The notes beneath the pieces were generated by a model, which worked only from the letters and a program-made list of their open reading frames with translations, did no database searches and was not told the origin of the DNA. The translations under genes and the position numbers were made by a program. Positions 1 through 6,913 of a stretch of DNA of 7,030 nucleotides are shown here, piece by piece; position 1 is the stretch's first letter, and each line of letters begins with the position of its first letter. Source of the stretch: Verrucomicrobiota bacterium (lineage in GTDB: Bacteria > Verrucomicrobiota > Verrucomicrobiae > Limisphaerales > UBA11358); the NCBI GenBank assembly GCA_014860005.1, contig JACZKP010000102.1:1-7030 (forward strand). The letters are read 5' to 3'.

Positions 1-130
1 ACAGGCCCACGCAAAGAAAAAGAGGGTTGGTCTGCACTACAGCACATTTGAGAAATCCGCAGCCACATGGGCAACAACTTACGAAACAAAGACCCCGAAA
101 AATCGCTGTTTCCCCAGTCGAATAGCGGAA

Positions 131-169
131 GTCGGGCTAACCACCTTCGACAATGGATTGTCTCCCGAC
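131..169. repeat. Nested inverted repeats downstream of gnd
   Basis: Outer arms GTCGGG (131-136) and CCCGAC (164-169) enclose a perfect inner inverted repeat, GACAAT (149-154) and ATTGTC (157-162) with a 2-base spacer. In a transcript of either strand this could form a stem with a lopsided internal loop, because 12 unpaired bases lie on one side and one on the other. On the minus strand it lies about 80-120 bases after the gnd stop, so it could be a 3'-end structure. No T-tract follows it. Its role is unknown. Confidence 0.3.
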
Positions 170-233
170 CACCAGCGACGGGTTGCCGTGGGCAAAACGC
201 GGCGGCAGCCGATCAGCCCAAGAGGTTGCGCCA

Positions 234-249
234 CCCCGCTGCTGCGGGG
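234..249 (-). terminator. Candidate gnd terminator hairpin without T-tract
   Basis: Arms CCCCGC (234-239) and GCGGGG (244-249) pair perfectly around a 4-base loop, one base after the gnd stop codon on the minus strand. The stem is strong and GC-only. No run of T follows it on the minus strand, so it is not a canonical intrinsic terminator. It could act as a 3'-end stabiliser or a weak or factor-dependent terminator. Its position is the main support. Confidence 0.4.
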
Positions 250-250
250 C

Positions 251-1723
251 TTACACCGTATAGGTCCCGCTCGCCGTCGTGCCGCCGCGGCCGGTCCAGT
301 TGGTGTGGAAGAATTCACCACGCGGTTTGTCCACGCGCTCGTAGGTGTGCGCGCCGAAGTAATCGCGTTGGGCTTGCAGCAGGTTTGCAGGCAACACCGC
401 CGAGCGGTATTGATCATAAAACGCCAGGGCGGTGCTGAAGGCGGGCACGGGGATGCCGCGCTTGGCGGCGGTGGCGACGATATTGCGCCAGCCTTTCTGG
501 CAACGCTTGATCTCGCCCCGAAAATAATCGTCCAGCATCAGGTTCATCAGCTTGGGATTGTTGTCGTAGGCTTCCTTGATCTTGCCAAGGAAACGCGAGC
601 GGATGATGCAGCCGCCGCGCCACATGAGCGCAATGCCGCCGTAGTTGAGATTCCATTTGTATTCCGTCGCGGCGGTGCGCATGAGCATGTAACCCTGCGC
701 GTAACTGACAATCTTCGAGGCATAGAGCGCGTCGCGGATGTCGGCAATGAACGCTTTCTTTTTGTCGGCGTTTGCAGCGATGGTGGTGAGGGCCGGCCGC
801 GGTCCCTTCAGTTTCTTGGCCGCTTTGAGACGCTCGTCCTTCAACGCCGAAACGCAGCGCGCGTAAACCGCTTCCGCAATCAGCGTGATGGGGATGCCGA
901 GGTCCTGCGAATTCACGACCGTCCATTTGCCCGTGCCTTTCTGGCCGGCCGTATCGAGGATTTTGTCCACGAGCGGCGCGCCGTCGGTGTCCTTGAACGC
1001 CAGAATGTCGCGCGTGATCTCGATGAGGTAGCTGTCCAGTTCGCCCTGATTCCACTCGCCAAAGACCTGGTGCATTTCGTCGGCGCTCAGACCAAGGCCG
1101 TTCTTCATGATGTTGTAGGCCTCGCAAATCAACTGCATGTCGCCGTATTCGATGCCGTTGTGAACCATCTTCACGTAATGACCGGCCCCGTTCTCACCCA
1201 CCCAGTCGCAGCACGGCACGTTGCCTTCGACCTTGGCGGAGACACCCTGGAAGATGTCCTTGACGTGCGGCCACGCGGCGGGCGAACCACCGGGCATGAT
1301 GCTGGGGCCGCGCCGCGCGCCTTCCTCGCCGCCACTGACGCCCGTGCCGATATAGAGCAACCCCTTGCTCTCGCAATACTTCGTGCGGCGATTAGTGTCT
1401 TCGAACAGCGAATTGCCCCCGTCAATGATGATGTCGCCGGGTTCAAGATGCGGCAGCAATTGCTCGATGAATTCGTCCACCGGCTTGCCGGCCTTGACGA
1501 GCATCATCACGCGGCGGGGTTTCTTGAGCTGGGCGACCATTTCGGCGATGGAGTGGGCGCCCAGGACTTTGGTTCCTTTCGCTTCGTTGGCGAGGAAGTC
1601 GTCCACCTTGGACACCGTGCGGTTGTAGGCCACGACGGTGAAGCCGTGGTCGTTCATGTTCAGAATGAGATTCTGGCCCATGACGGCCAGACCAATCAAG
1701 GCGATGTCAGCTTGTGGTTCCAT
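251..1723 (-). CDS. gnd: 6-phosphogluconate dehydrogenase, decarboxylating
   Basis: This 490-residue cytoplasmic enzyme of the oxidative pentose phosphate pathway oxidatively decarboxylates 6-phosphogluconate to ribulose 5-phosphate, making NADPH. The length fits the long (about 470-490 residue) homodimeric class. The N-terminal Rossmann fold carries the dinucleotide loop GLAVMG (11-16), and NRT (34-36) follows beta-strand 2, as in NADP-specific members. The signature SGGEEGA spans 130-136. The substrate segment KMVHNGIEYGD gives the catalytic pair Lys185 and Glu192, with His188 and Asn189. Lys262 and Arg289 match phosphate-site residues of the animal enzyme. QAQRDYFGAHTYER near the C-terminus supplies Arg453 and His459, spaced as Arg446/His452 in the sheep enzyme. 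No substitution suggests loss of activity. The start is the only ATG that gives an intact nucleotide-binding loop. No clear Shine-Dalgarno sequence precedes it. The gene lies 105 bases after a co-directional gene of unknown function. Identity is very secure. Confidence 0.98.
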   Translation of the reverse strand: MEPQADIALIGLAVMGQNLILNMNDHGFTVVAYNRTVSKVDDFLANEAKGTKVLGAHSIAEMVAQLKKPRRVMMLVKAGKPVDEFIEQLLPHLEPGDIIIDGGNSLFEDTNRRTKYCESKGLLYIGTGVSGGEEGARRGPSIMPGGSPAAWPHVKDIFQGVSAKVEGNVPCCDWVGENGAGHYVKMVHNGIEYGDMQLICEAYNIMKNGLGLSADEMHQVFGEWNQGELDSYLIEITRDILAFKDTDGAPLVDKILDTAGQKGTGKWTVVNSQDLGIPITLIAEAVYARCVSALKDERLKAAKKLKGPRPALTTIAANADKKKAFIADIRDALYASKIVSYAQGYMLMRTAATEYKWNLNYGGIALMWRGGCIIRSRFLGKIKEAYDNNPKLMNLMLDDYFRGEIKRCQKGWRNIVATAAKRGIPVPAFSTALAFYDQYRSAVLPANLLQAQRDYFGAHTYERVDKPRGEFFHTNWTGRGGTTASGTYTV

Positions 1724-1828
1724 AAAAGTAAATTGGTTGTTTACGACTCAACTGGTGGACAATCTGGTTTGGGAGTGGTGCGAATTTTGTTGCGCGACTC
1801 GCCTGGTCCGTAGTGTTCCGGCAGCGCA
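1724..1828 (-). other. Intergenic spacer upstream of gnd
   Basis: This 105-base gap lies between the stop of the unknown gene and the gnd start, both on the minus strand. It is AT-richer close to gnd. I found no convincing -35/-10 pair with proper spacing, no T-tailed terminator and no strong ribosome binding site. The gap is large enough for gnd to have its own promoter, but co-transcription with the upstream gene is equally possible. Confidence 0.35.
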
Positions 1829-2335
1829 TCAACCGGTCGCTCCAAGTTGCAGCCGGGCGTCGCCTTCGAGCATGGTCTTGAGATTGGTCCAATTCGCCTC
1901 GTTCATGTCGTTGAACGCATTGAGATAAACGGCCACGGTTTCGTGAGGATATTTGGCGATCAAAACCTCCACGGCGGCCTTCAACTTCTCGTCGTCCATG
2001 GTCTCCGGCAAATCCTCAACAACGCCCTCCTTGTTCTCGATGCCGAGTGCGTTGAGGAAATCCACCAGCATGGCGTTCTGTTTTTTCACCAGCCACGTGC
2101 GGACGAGCGTGCCGGCCGCCAGATCGAGGGAAGGCCGCGTGAGCGTGGTCAGCATGGTGGCGTGGCGCTGCGGTTTTGGCTGGCGTTCCAGAAAGACCGG
2201 GCGCAAATGCCGGGCATTCGCCACGGCGGCCAGCGCCGCCTTGTACGTGGGTTTATCCTCCTCAAAAATCGAGGTGATGATCTCGTTGGCGAGGCCCGGC
2301 GACATGAAACCGAGCAGTTCGTGCGACTTGAGCAT
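1829..2335 (-). CDS. Hypothetical protein, 168 aa, helical, no signal peptide
   Basis: I do not recognise this protein's family. It has 168 residues, no cysteine, no signal peptide and no transmembrane stretch, so it is probably cytoplasmic. Residues 1-42 look like two helices. Residues 43-59 are a basic, proline-containing linker (RPVFLERQPKPQR). Residues 66-168 look like a run of amphipathic helices with an acidic patch around 105-117 (VVEDLPETMDDEK) and a conserved-looking YPHETVAVYLNAFNDM segment at 129-144. Reading frame, codon use and balanced composition support a real gene. A weak GGA lies about 13 bases upstream of the ATG. It precedes gnd by 105 bases in the same direction and is divergent from the M4 peptidase gene. 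The proximity to gnd does not by itself define a role. A helical-repeat or protein-binding function is possible but unproven. Confidence 0.75.
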   Translation of the reverse strand: MLKSHELLGFMSPGLANEIITSIFEEDKPTYKAALAAVANARHLRPVFLERQPKPQRHATMLTTLTRPSLDLAAGTLVRTWLVKKQNAMLVDFLNALGIENKEGVVEDLPETMDDEKLKAAVEVLIAKYPHETVAVYLNAFNDMNEANWTNLKTMLEGDARLQLGATG

Positions 2336-2521
2336 TGCGTTGAATCCAGTTGTGAAATTAAACCAGCCCGTGTGCCATCATCGGTCTTACGCGACCGTTA
2401 TGGGTGCAATCTTGTGGCGTTTGGCCGGCTTTGCGCAAGTCTCTTGTTGAGGCAACAAAGAAGCATCCCGGATGCGAAAAACGCTTGGCGCCCGGCTTTC
2501 ACACCATAATCTCTGCCGCCA
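2336..2521. promoter_or_regulatory. Divergent intergenic region with four short palindromes
   Basis: This 186-base region separates the minus-strand unknown gene from the plus-strand M4 peptidase gene, so promoters for both should lie here. Four short dyads are visible: CGGTC/GACCG (2382-2397, 6-base loop), the perfect 8-mer TTGCGCAA (2431-2438), TTGTTG/CAACAA (2444-2458, 3-base spacer) and GCATCC/GGATGC (2463-2475, 1-base spacer). The last three lie within 45 bases. They could be operators or RNA hairpins in a leader. No strong sigma-70 promoter or Shine-Dalgarno motif is evident. Assignment as regulatory rests on position. Confidence 0.45.
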
Positions 2522-5500
2522 ATGGTCCCGGCCAAAAAGAAATCCTCTCTGAACCATACTGGCTTCTGCCGCAAGTTTTTGCCGCGTTGGACTGGCTTCC
2601 TTTCTCAACACCGACGCCCGGCAACCATCGGCTTGCTGCTCGTTGGAGTCTTGCTCGGATTATGGAGCACGTTCCGATTCGTAATTGATGCCTCCCAGCC
2701 GCCGGACGCGCGTCTGGCAATGGCCGTCGAGGCGAACTCCGCATCGAATGCAGCGCAGGTTACCCCGGTGCCGCTGGCCCAAGCCATCCCGCTGCGCGGA
2801 AGCAACGGCACTTCCGCCCGAACCACACCCGATCCCGATGCGGTGTTGCTCGCACAACGGATGCAGGGCGCGCTGGCAATGGTGGCACAGGGGCACGCCG
2901 GCCCGACACCAACCTTGCCGCCTGTACCAACGAACAGCCACTCAAATCCATCGCTGGTGCCGCCGCCGGCCCGGTTCAGCGACGCGCAACTGGCCGCGTT
3001 ATCCGACCTGCGCTGGCGCAGCGGGAAGCAATTGGAGGTGCGGGGCAACGCGGACAACAACACCATCCGTTACCTGGAAGGTCTTTCCCTCGAACGCCCG
3101 GCTGAAACGCCCGCTCCAAGGCAGACCCTCGCGGAAACCACGGCGGGAAATTTCCTTCAGCGCAATCGCGAGTTGCTGCTGCTCAGTAACCCCGGCGAGG
3201 AACTGGCGCGCACGCAGGAGACGCGGGACGAACTGGGTTACACCCAGATCCGCTATGAGCAGCGCCATGCGGGCCTGCCGGTCTGGCCCGCTGGATTGAC
3301 CGTGCAGTTGGACCGCGCCGGCCACGCGCATTTGCTGACCGGCGCGTATGTGCCCACGCCGGAGGGGCTGGAGTTGGAGCCCCGGCTTCCCGCGGCTGAT
3401 GCCGGCGACCTCGCGCAGCAGCGCGTCGGAGTGAACTCGCTCGCCCCGATCGAGCGGCAGGAGTTGATCATTTACGCGCCAATTGATGGAACAACGCGGC
3501 TGGCCTACAAGGTGGAGATGCATACCACACCGTTGGATCATTGGCTGGTGGTGGTGGACGCGGCCACGGGCGAGATCGTGGAGTCCATCAACAAAGTCTG
3601 CACCGCCGCTACCGTGGGCAGCGGCACGGACGAAGGCGGCCAGACCCGTTCGGTGAACTTGTGGTCCGCGAACAACCGTCACTATCTGGTGGACGCGAGC
3701 AAGCCGATGTTCAACGGAGTGACTGGGAACCCACCCAGTCCGGGGAATACCTTCGGCGGCATCATCATCCTCGACGCGAAAGGTGTGAATCCCTTGGTCA
3801 ACGCGGCGGCTTTCGCCCCGGAAGTCATTTCCTCGACCAGCACCAACAGCGGCTTCCCCGCGTCAAGCATCAGCGCGTCGTTCAATCTCTCCGTCGTTTA
3901 CGACTACTTCCTGCAACGCCACCAACGGAACTCGATTGACGGTCAGGGCGGCACGATTCGCGGCGTGGTGGAAGTGCCGGTGGACAACGGATTCTGGAGC
4001 CAGGGGACCATTCTCCTGGGCAACGCGGATCATTACGCAAACTCGCTGGACTTCGTGGCCCACGAGATGGCCCACGGCGTGACGGAACGAACCGCCAACC
4101 TGATCTACCGGGACCAGTCGGGCGCGATGAACGAGGCCTTCTCGGACATCTTCGGCGAAGCGACCGAGGCTTTTCATCGGGGCACACCCGACTGGAAGTT
4201 CGGCTCCCAATTGTCGAAACAGATGCGGGACCTGAAAAACCCAAACGCCTTCGACGTGCGGCCCGGACGGCCATTCCCGGCTAGAATGAGCCAGTTCATC
4301 ACCGTCAACGATCCGATCCTGGACACCTTCACCGGACGGGATAACGGCGGCGTGCATTTCAACAGCAGCATCATCAATCATGCCTTCTATCAACTGGTCG
4401 AAGGACTGCCCGGCGCTATCGGCATGGCGGCCGCGGAACGCATCTTCTACCGGGCGCTGACCACCAAGCTCCAGCAACAATCCCAATTCATAGATTGCCG
4501 GCTCGCGTGCGTGCAGTCGGCGGTGGAAATCTTCGGGGCCGGCTCCCCGCAGGCGATCCGCACAGGCGAGGCGTTCAACGCGGTGGAAATCTTTGATCAA
4601 GCTCCGCCGCCAGGACCGACACCGGTCGTCGGCGTGGCCGGACCAGACTCGCTCATCTTCACTTATGTGGACCAGTTCAGTGGGCTGAGCTTCCTGGCCC
4701 GGCGTGAAGCCGCTCTGGGCGACCCCGCCACCGGCGTCACTCTCTCGCCGGTAGCCATGGCCCCGCGCAAACGACCTGCCGTTCTGGCGGACGGTTCCAG
4801 CGTGATGGTTGTGACCGCGAACAACGACATGGCTCTCGTCAACACTCAGACCGGCCAGGGCCAGAGCCTTGGATTCGCCGGATTGGTGTGGTCCGTCGGG
4901 CTGTCGGTTGATGGCCAGTTCGCGGCCATCATACTGCGGGACGCTTTCGGCCAGCCCAGAAATCAGATCAACGTGATCCGGCTCGGCACGCAGCAGGTGG
5001 AAACCTACAACCTGCTCGCCCCGGCGCTCGACGGCGGCTCCCTCGCCACGGTGCTCTATGGCGATACGCTGGACTTCTCCCTCGACGGTGGGTTCCTCTA
5101 CTACGACGCGCTGAACCGCCTGCGTTTCAGCGACGGCACGATCTTCGACAACTGGAGCATCTACGTGATTGACCGGAGCACGGGCGCGGAGTTCATGGTC
5201 GTGCGGCCCGTTCCCGGCGTGAACATCGGCAACCCGTCGCTCGGCCAGATCCACAACCACCGACTCGTCTATGAGGCGCAGAATCCCCAGCTCGCCCGTT
5301 CGACCATCTACGGCCTGAACGCGCAGAGCGGCCAGAGCGGCGTGCTCTTCACGGTCAATAACGGCACGCTCGGCATCGGCTATCCGAACCTTAACGGCGA
5401 CGACACGCAGTTATATTTCTCCGACTTTTTCTCGAACCTGGCCGTCATCGGCACGATCGGGCTGACGTCGGACGGGCTGTCCTTCACCGGGAACGCCGGC

Positions 5501-6292
5501 CCCACCCTTAGCCTCAACCAAGCGGCCGGACCTCTTATCGGCGCGGTCTATCGGCGGGGCACCTTCTCCGGTTTGCCATCGGTCCAGGTGACCGCCACCG
5601 TTCCCACCACTTCCGAGGCTGGTGGTAGTCCGGGCCTCTTCACGCTAACCCGCACGGGCAGCACGGCGGCGGCGCTGCCGTTGCAGTTCGTCCTCACGGG
5701 CACCGCCGGCAATGGCACGGATTACTTTGGCACGGCGTTGAGCGTCAACATCGCTGCCGGTTCCGCGAACACCACGGTCACCATCCTGCCCTTCAATGAC
5801 ACGCTGGTGGAGGGGGACGAAACGGTCATCCTCACCCTCACTCCGGCTTCTCACTACGTCGTCGGCGGGGCCGGCACCGCGACCGTCACCATTATTGACG
5901 ACGACCAGCCAGCCAACGCGTTCGAGGCTTGGGCGCTGACCAACAACGTCGTCGGCGTGAACGGCAACGAAGACCTGGACGATTACAACAACCTGACCGA
6001 GTTCGCTCTCGGCACTAATCCGAAGGTGGCCAATCCGCCGGGTCTCATCCGCGGAGAATTGCGCACCGTAGGCCAGCAACGTTTCCTCTCGCTCGTCGTC
6101 AGCCGCCAGACCAACAATCCCGCCGTCCAGTTCATTGTCGAGGTTGCCGACTCCGTCACCGGTCCATGGAATTCCGGTCCGGCGCACACGACAATCGTGA
6201 CGAACACTCAGAGCCAGTTCATCGTCCGCGACAACAGCCCGATCACGACTAAGGCCAGGCGGTTCATGCGTTTGAAGCTCGCCCTGCTGTAA
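2522..6292 (+). CDS. Exported M4 (thermolysin-like) metallopeptidase with propeller, Calx-beta and C-terminal extension
   Basis: This is a 1256-residue multidomain zinc endopeptidase precursor. A basic N-terminus precedes a hydrophobic segment (about 35-49, TIGLLLVGVLLGLW), acting as signal peptide or membrane anchor. A Pro-rich linker (about 125-150) follows. An FTP/PepSY-type propeptide (about 200-357), expected to inhibit the enzyme and aid its folding, comes next. The M4 catalytic domain spans about 367-692. HEMAH gives zinc ligands His514 and His518 and catalytic Glu515. GAMNEAFSDIFG gives the third ligand, Glu538, 20 residues after His518 as in thermolysin. Tyr529, Arg569, Asp607 and His612 (DNGGVHFNS) match thermolysin Tyr157, Arg203, Asp226 and His231, so activity is likely. 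About 703-1012 is a TolB/PD40-like beta-propeller (DG-containing strands near 796, 854 and 959). About 1018-1128 is a Calx-beta domain (ends VTIIDDD). A degenerate calcium-loop-like motif (1147-1167, FALGTNP) and a beta-rich tail ending RRFMRLKLALL complete it. The start ATG lacks a clear ribosome binding site. The next gene begins 12 bases downstream. Confidence 0.95.
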   Translation: MVPAKKKSSLNHTGFCRKFLPRWTGFLSQHRRPATIGLLLVGVLLGLWSTFRFVIDASQPPDARLAMAVEANSASNAAQVTPVPLAQAIPLRGSNGTSARTTPDPDAVLLAQRMQGALAMVAQGHAGPTPTLPPVPTNSHSNPSLVPPPARFSDAQLAALSDLRWRSGKQLEVRGNADNNTIRYLEGLSLERPAETPAPRQTLAETTAGNFLQRNRELLLLSNPGEELARTQETRDELGYTQIRYEQRHAGLPVWPAGLTVQLDRAGHAHLLTGAYVPTPEGLELEPRLPAADAGDLAQQRVGVNSLAPIERQELIIYAPIDGTTRLAYKVEMHTTPLDHWLVVVDAATGEIVESINKVCTAATVGSGTDEGGQTRSVNLWSANNRHYLVDASKPMFNGVTGNPPSPGNTFGGIIILDAKGVNPLVNAAAFAPEVISSTSTNSGFPASSISASFNLSVVYDYFLQRHQRNSIDGQGGTIRGVVEVPVDNGFWSQGTILLGNADHYANSLDFVAHEMAHGVTERTANLIYRDQSGAMNEAFSDIFGEATEAFHRGTPDWKFGSQLSKQMRDLKNPNAFDVRPGRPFPARMSQFITVNDPILDTFTGRDNGGVHFNSSIINHAFYQLVEGLPGAIGMAAAERIFYRALTTKLQQQSQFIDCRLACVQSAVEIFGAGSPQAIRTGEAFNAVEIFDQAPPPGPTPVVGVAGPDSLIFTYVDQFSGLSFLARREAALGDPATGVTLSPVAMAPRKRPAVLADGSSVMVVTANNDMALVNTQTGQGQSLGFAGLVWSVGLSVDGQFAAIILRDAFGQPRNQINVIRLGTQQVETYNLLAPALDGGSLATVLYGDTLDFSLDGGFLYYDALNRLRFSDGTIFDNWSIYVIDRSTGAEFMVVRPVPGVNIGNPSLGQIHNHRLVYEAQNPQLARSTIYGLNAQSGQSGVLFTVNNGTLGIGYPNLNGDDTQLYFSDFFSNLAVIGTIGLTSDGLSFTGNAGPTLSLNQAAGPLIGAVYRRGTFSGLPSVQVTATVPTTSEAGGSPGLFTLTRTGSTAAALPLQFVLTGTAGNGTDYFGTALSVNIAAGSANTTVTILPFNDTLVEGDETVILTLTPASHYVVGGAGTATVTIIDDDQPANAFEAWALTNNVVGVNGNEDLDDYNNLTEFALGTNPKVANPPGLIRGELRTVGQQRFLSLVVSRQTNNPAVQFIVEVADSVTGPWNSGPAHTTIVTNTQSQFIVRDNSPITTKARRFMRLKLALL

Positions 6293-6297
6293 GGCGG
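6291..6297 (+). promoter_or_regulatory. Possible ribosome binding site for the propeller gene
   Basis: AAGGCGG overlaps the TAA stop of the M4 gene and lies 7 bases before the GTG at 6305. This position favours GTG 6305 over ATG 6329 as the start and suggests translational coupling. The match to a Shine-Dalgarno consensus is only partial. Confidence 0.35.
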
Positions 6298-6304
6298 TCG
6301 CATC

Positions 6305-6913
6305 GTGGAAAACCCCAGTAATACCCTTATGAGAATGCATCGTTTCCTATGGCTCTTCATGTCTTGGGCGCTCGCGGCCACACCTGGAACACTTCCTGGT
6401 GCGAACGGCACGCTCTACTACAATCAAGTAGCTTCCCCGACATCGCCCATTTTGCTCAGGCGCGTCAACGGGGATGGCACGGGGAATCAGCCTGTTTTGG
6501 TCAATCTGCCTTCCACGATGTATCCCACCATCTCCCGCGATGGGCGGCGAATGCTGGTGACCTCGCCCGATCCGGGCCGCCCCTTCAAGATGAGCCAGAA
6601 TGTTTATGTCCTCAATCTGCCTACGGGCCTGCTGAGCCGAGCCACCAGTTACGAGGATGAGGTGGTGCTCGGCGGAGTGCGGTTCACGAATGACCTGGCT
6701 CAATTGTTCGGCAATCAAACCGTTTCGTCCTACAAGGTCAACTTTCCCTATCACAAGGCGTTCTCCCCGGATGGGATGCGGGTCGTGGTGATGAACCTGT
6801 TCAAGGCCGGGTCCATCGTGCTCGGGACACCACTCGGGCCGAACGACATCGAGGCAAGCAGCGGACGACTTCCGTTTGTGGATGTCTTTAACCTAGCAGC
6901 CTGTCGGACTTAG
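6305..6913 (+). pseudogene. Exported TolB/PD40-type beta-propeller protein, truncated by an insertion sequence
   Basis: The frame is open for 202 codons from GTG 6305. ATG 6329 is an alternative start giving a tidier signal peptide (MRMHRFLWLFMSWALA). After the signal peptide come propeller strands typical of TolB/PD40 repeats: LYYN followed by RRVNGDGTG (52-60), YPTISRDGRRMLVTS (73-87), NVYVLNLPTG (99-108), FTNDLAQLFG (127-136) and KAFSPDGMRVVVMNL (151-165). Residues 192-197 (VDVFNL) begin another such strand, which would normally run into a '-TG' turn. Instead the frame enters foreign DNA at about 6896-6898 and stops after five residues (AACRT). Only a few blades remain, so this is the 5' fragment of a longer gene. 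It follows the M4 peptidase by 12 bases and is probably co-transcribed, with the product exported as well. Its substrate or partner is unknown. The remaining 3' part should lie beyond the inserted element. Confidence 0.8.

Larger units (their letters stand above)
1..250. other. Non-coding flank downstream of gnd
   Basis: No convincing gene is seen here. The open frames that cross it run mostly antisense to gnd, have arginine-rich or low-complexity translations and resemble no family I know. The stretch would be the 3' flank of the gnd transcript (minus strand). It contains a compact GC hairpin right after the gnd stop (234-249) and a second inverted-repeat cluster at 131-169. No tRNA-like fold and no second gene end could be recognised. 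Confidence 0.5.

Noticed and set aside
131..169. Possible tRNA or tRNA-like fold
   Set aside because: The inverted repeats do not form a cloverleaf, and no T-loop or anticodon-stem consensus is present on either strand.
67..438. A 123-codon plus-strand open frame at the left edge
   Set aside because: Half of it is antisense to the 3' end of gnd, the composition is Arg/Ser/Pro-rich, and no ribosome binding site or family resemblance is seen.
158..1813. A 551-codon open frame on the plus strand
   Set aside because: It runs antisense to gnd, which has a full set of catalytic motifs. The antisense translation shows no recognisable domain, and long antisense frames are expected in GC-rich genes.
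2485..2512. Possible promoter TTGGCG - 16 bases - TAATCT before the M4 gene
   Set aside because: Both hexamers match the sigma-70 consensus poorly, and the predicted transcript would start only a few bases before the ATG, leaving it essentially leaderless.
2685..3299. A 204-codon plus-strand open frame overlapping the start of the M4 gene
   Set aside because: Its translation is dominated by Arg, Pro and Cys and is out of frame with the propeptide, whose domain features are clear in the other frame.
3863..5260. A 465-codon open frame on the minus strand
   Set aside because: It lies wholly opposite the M4 peptidase gene, including its zinc-binding motif region. The translation is His/Arg/Val-rich without known motifs, so it is a shadow.
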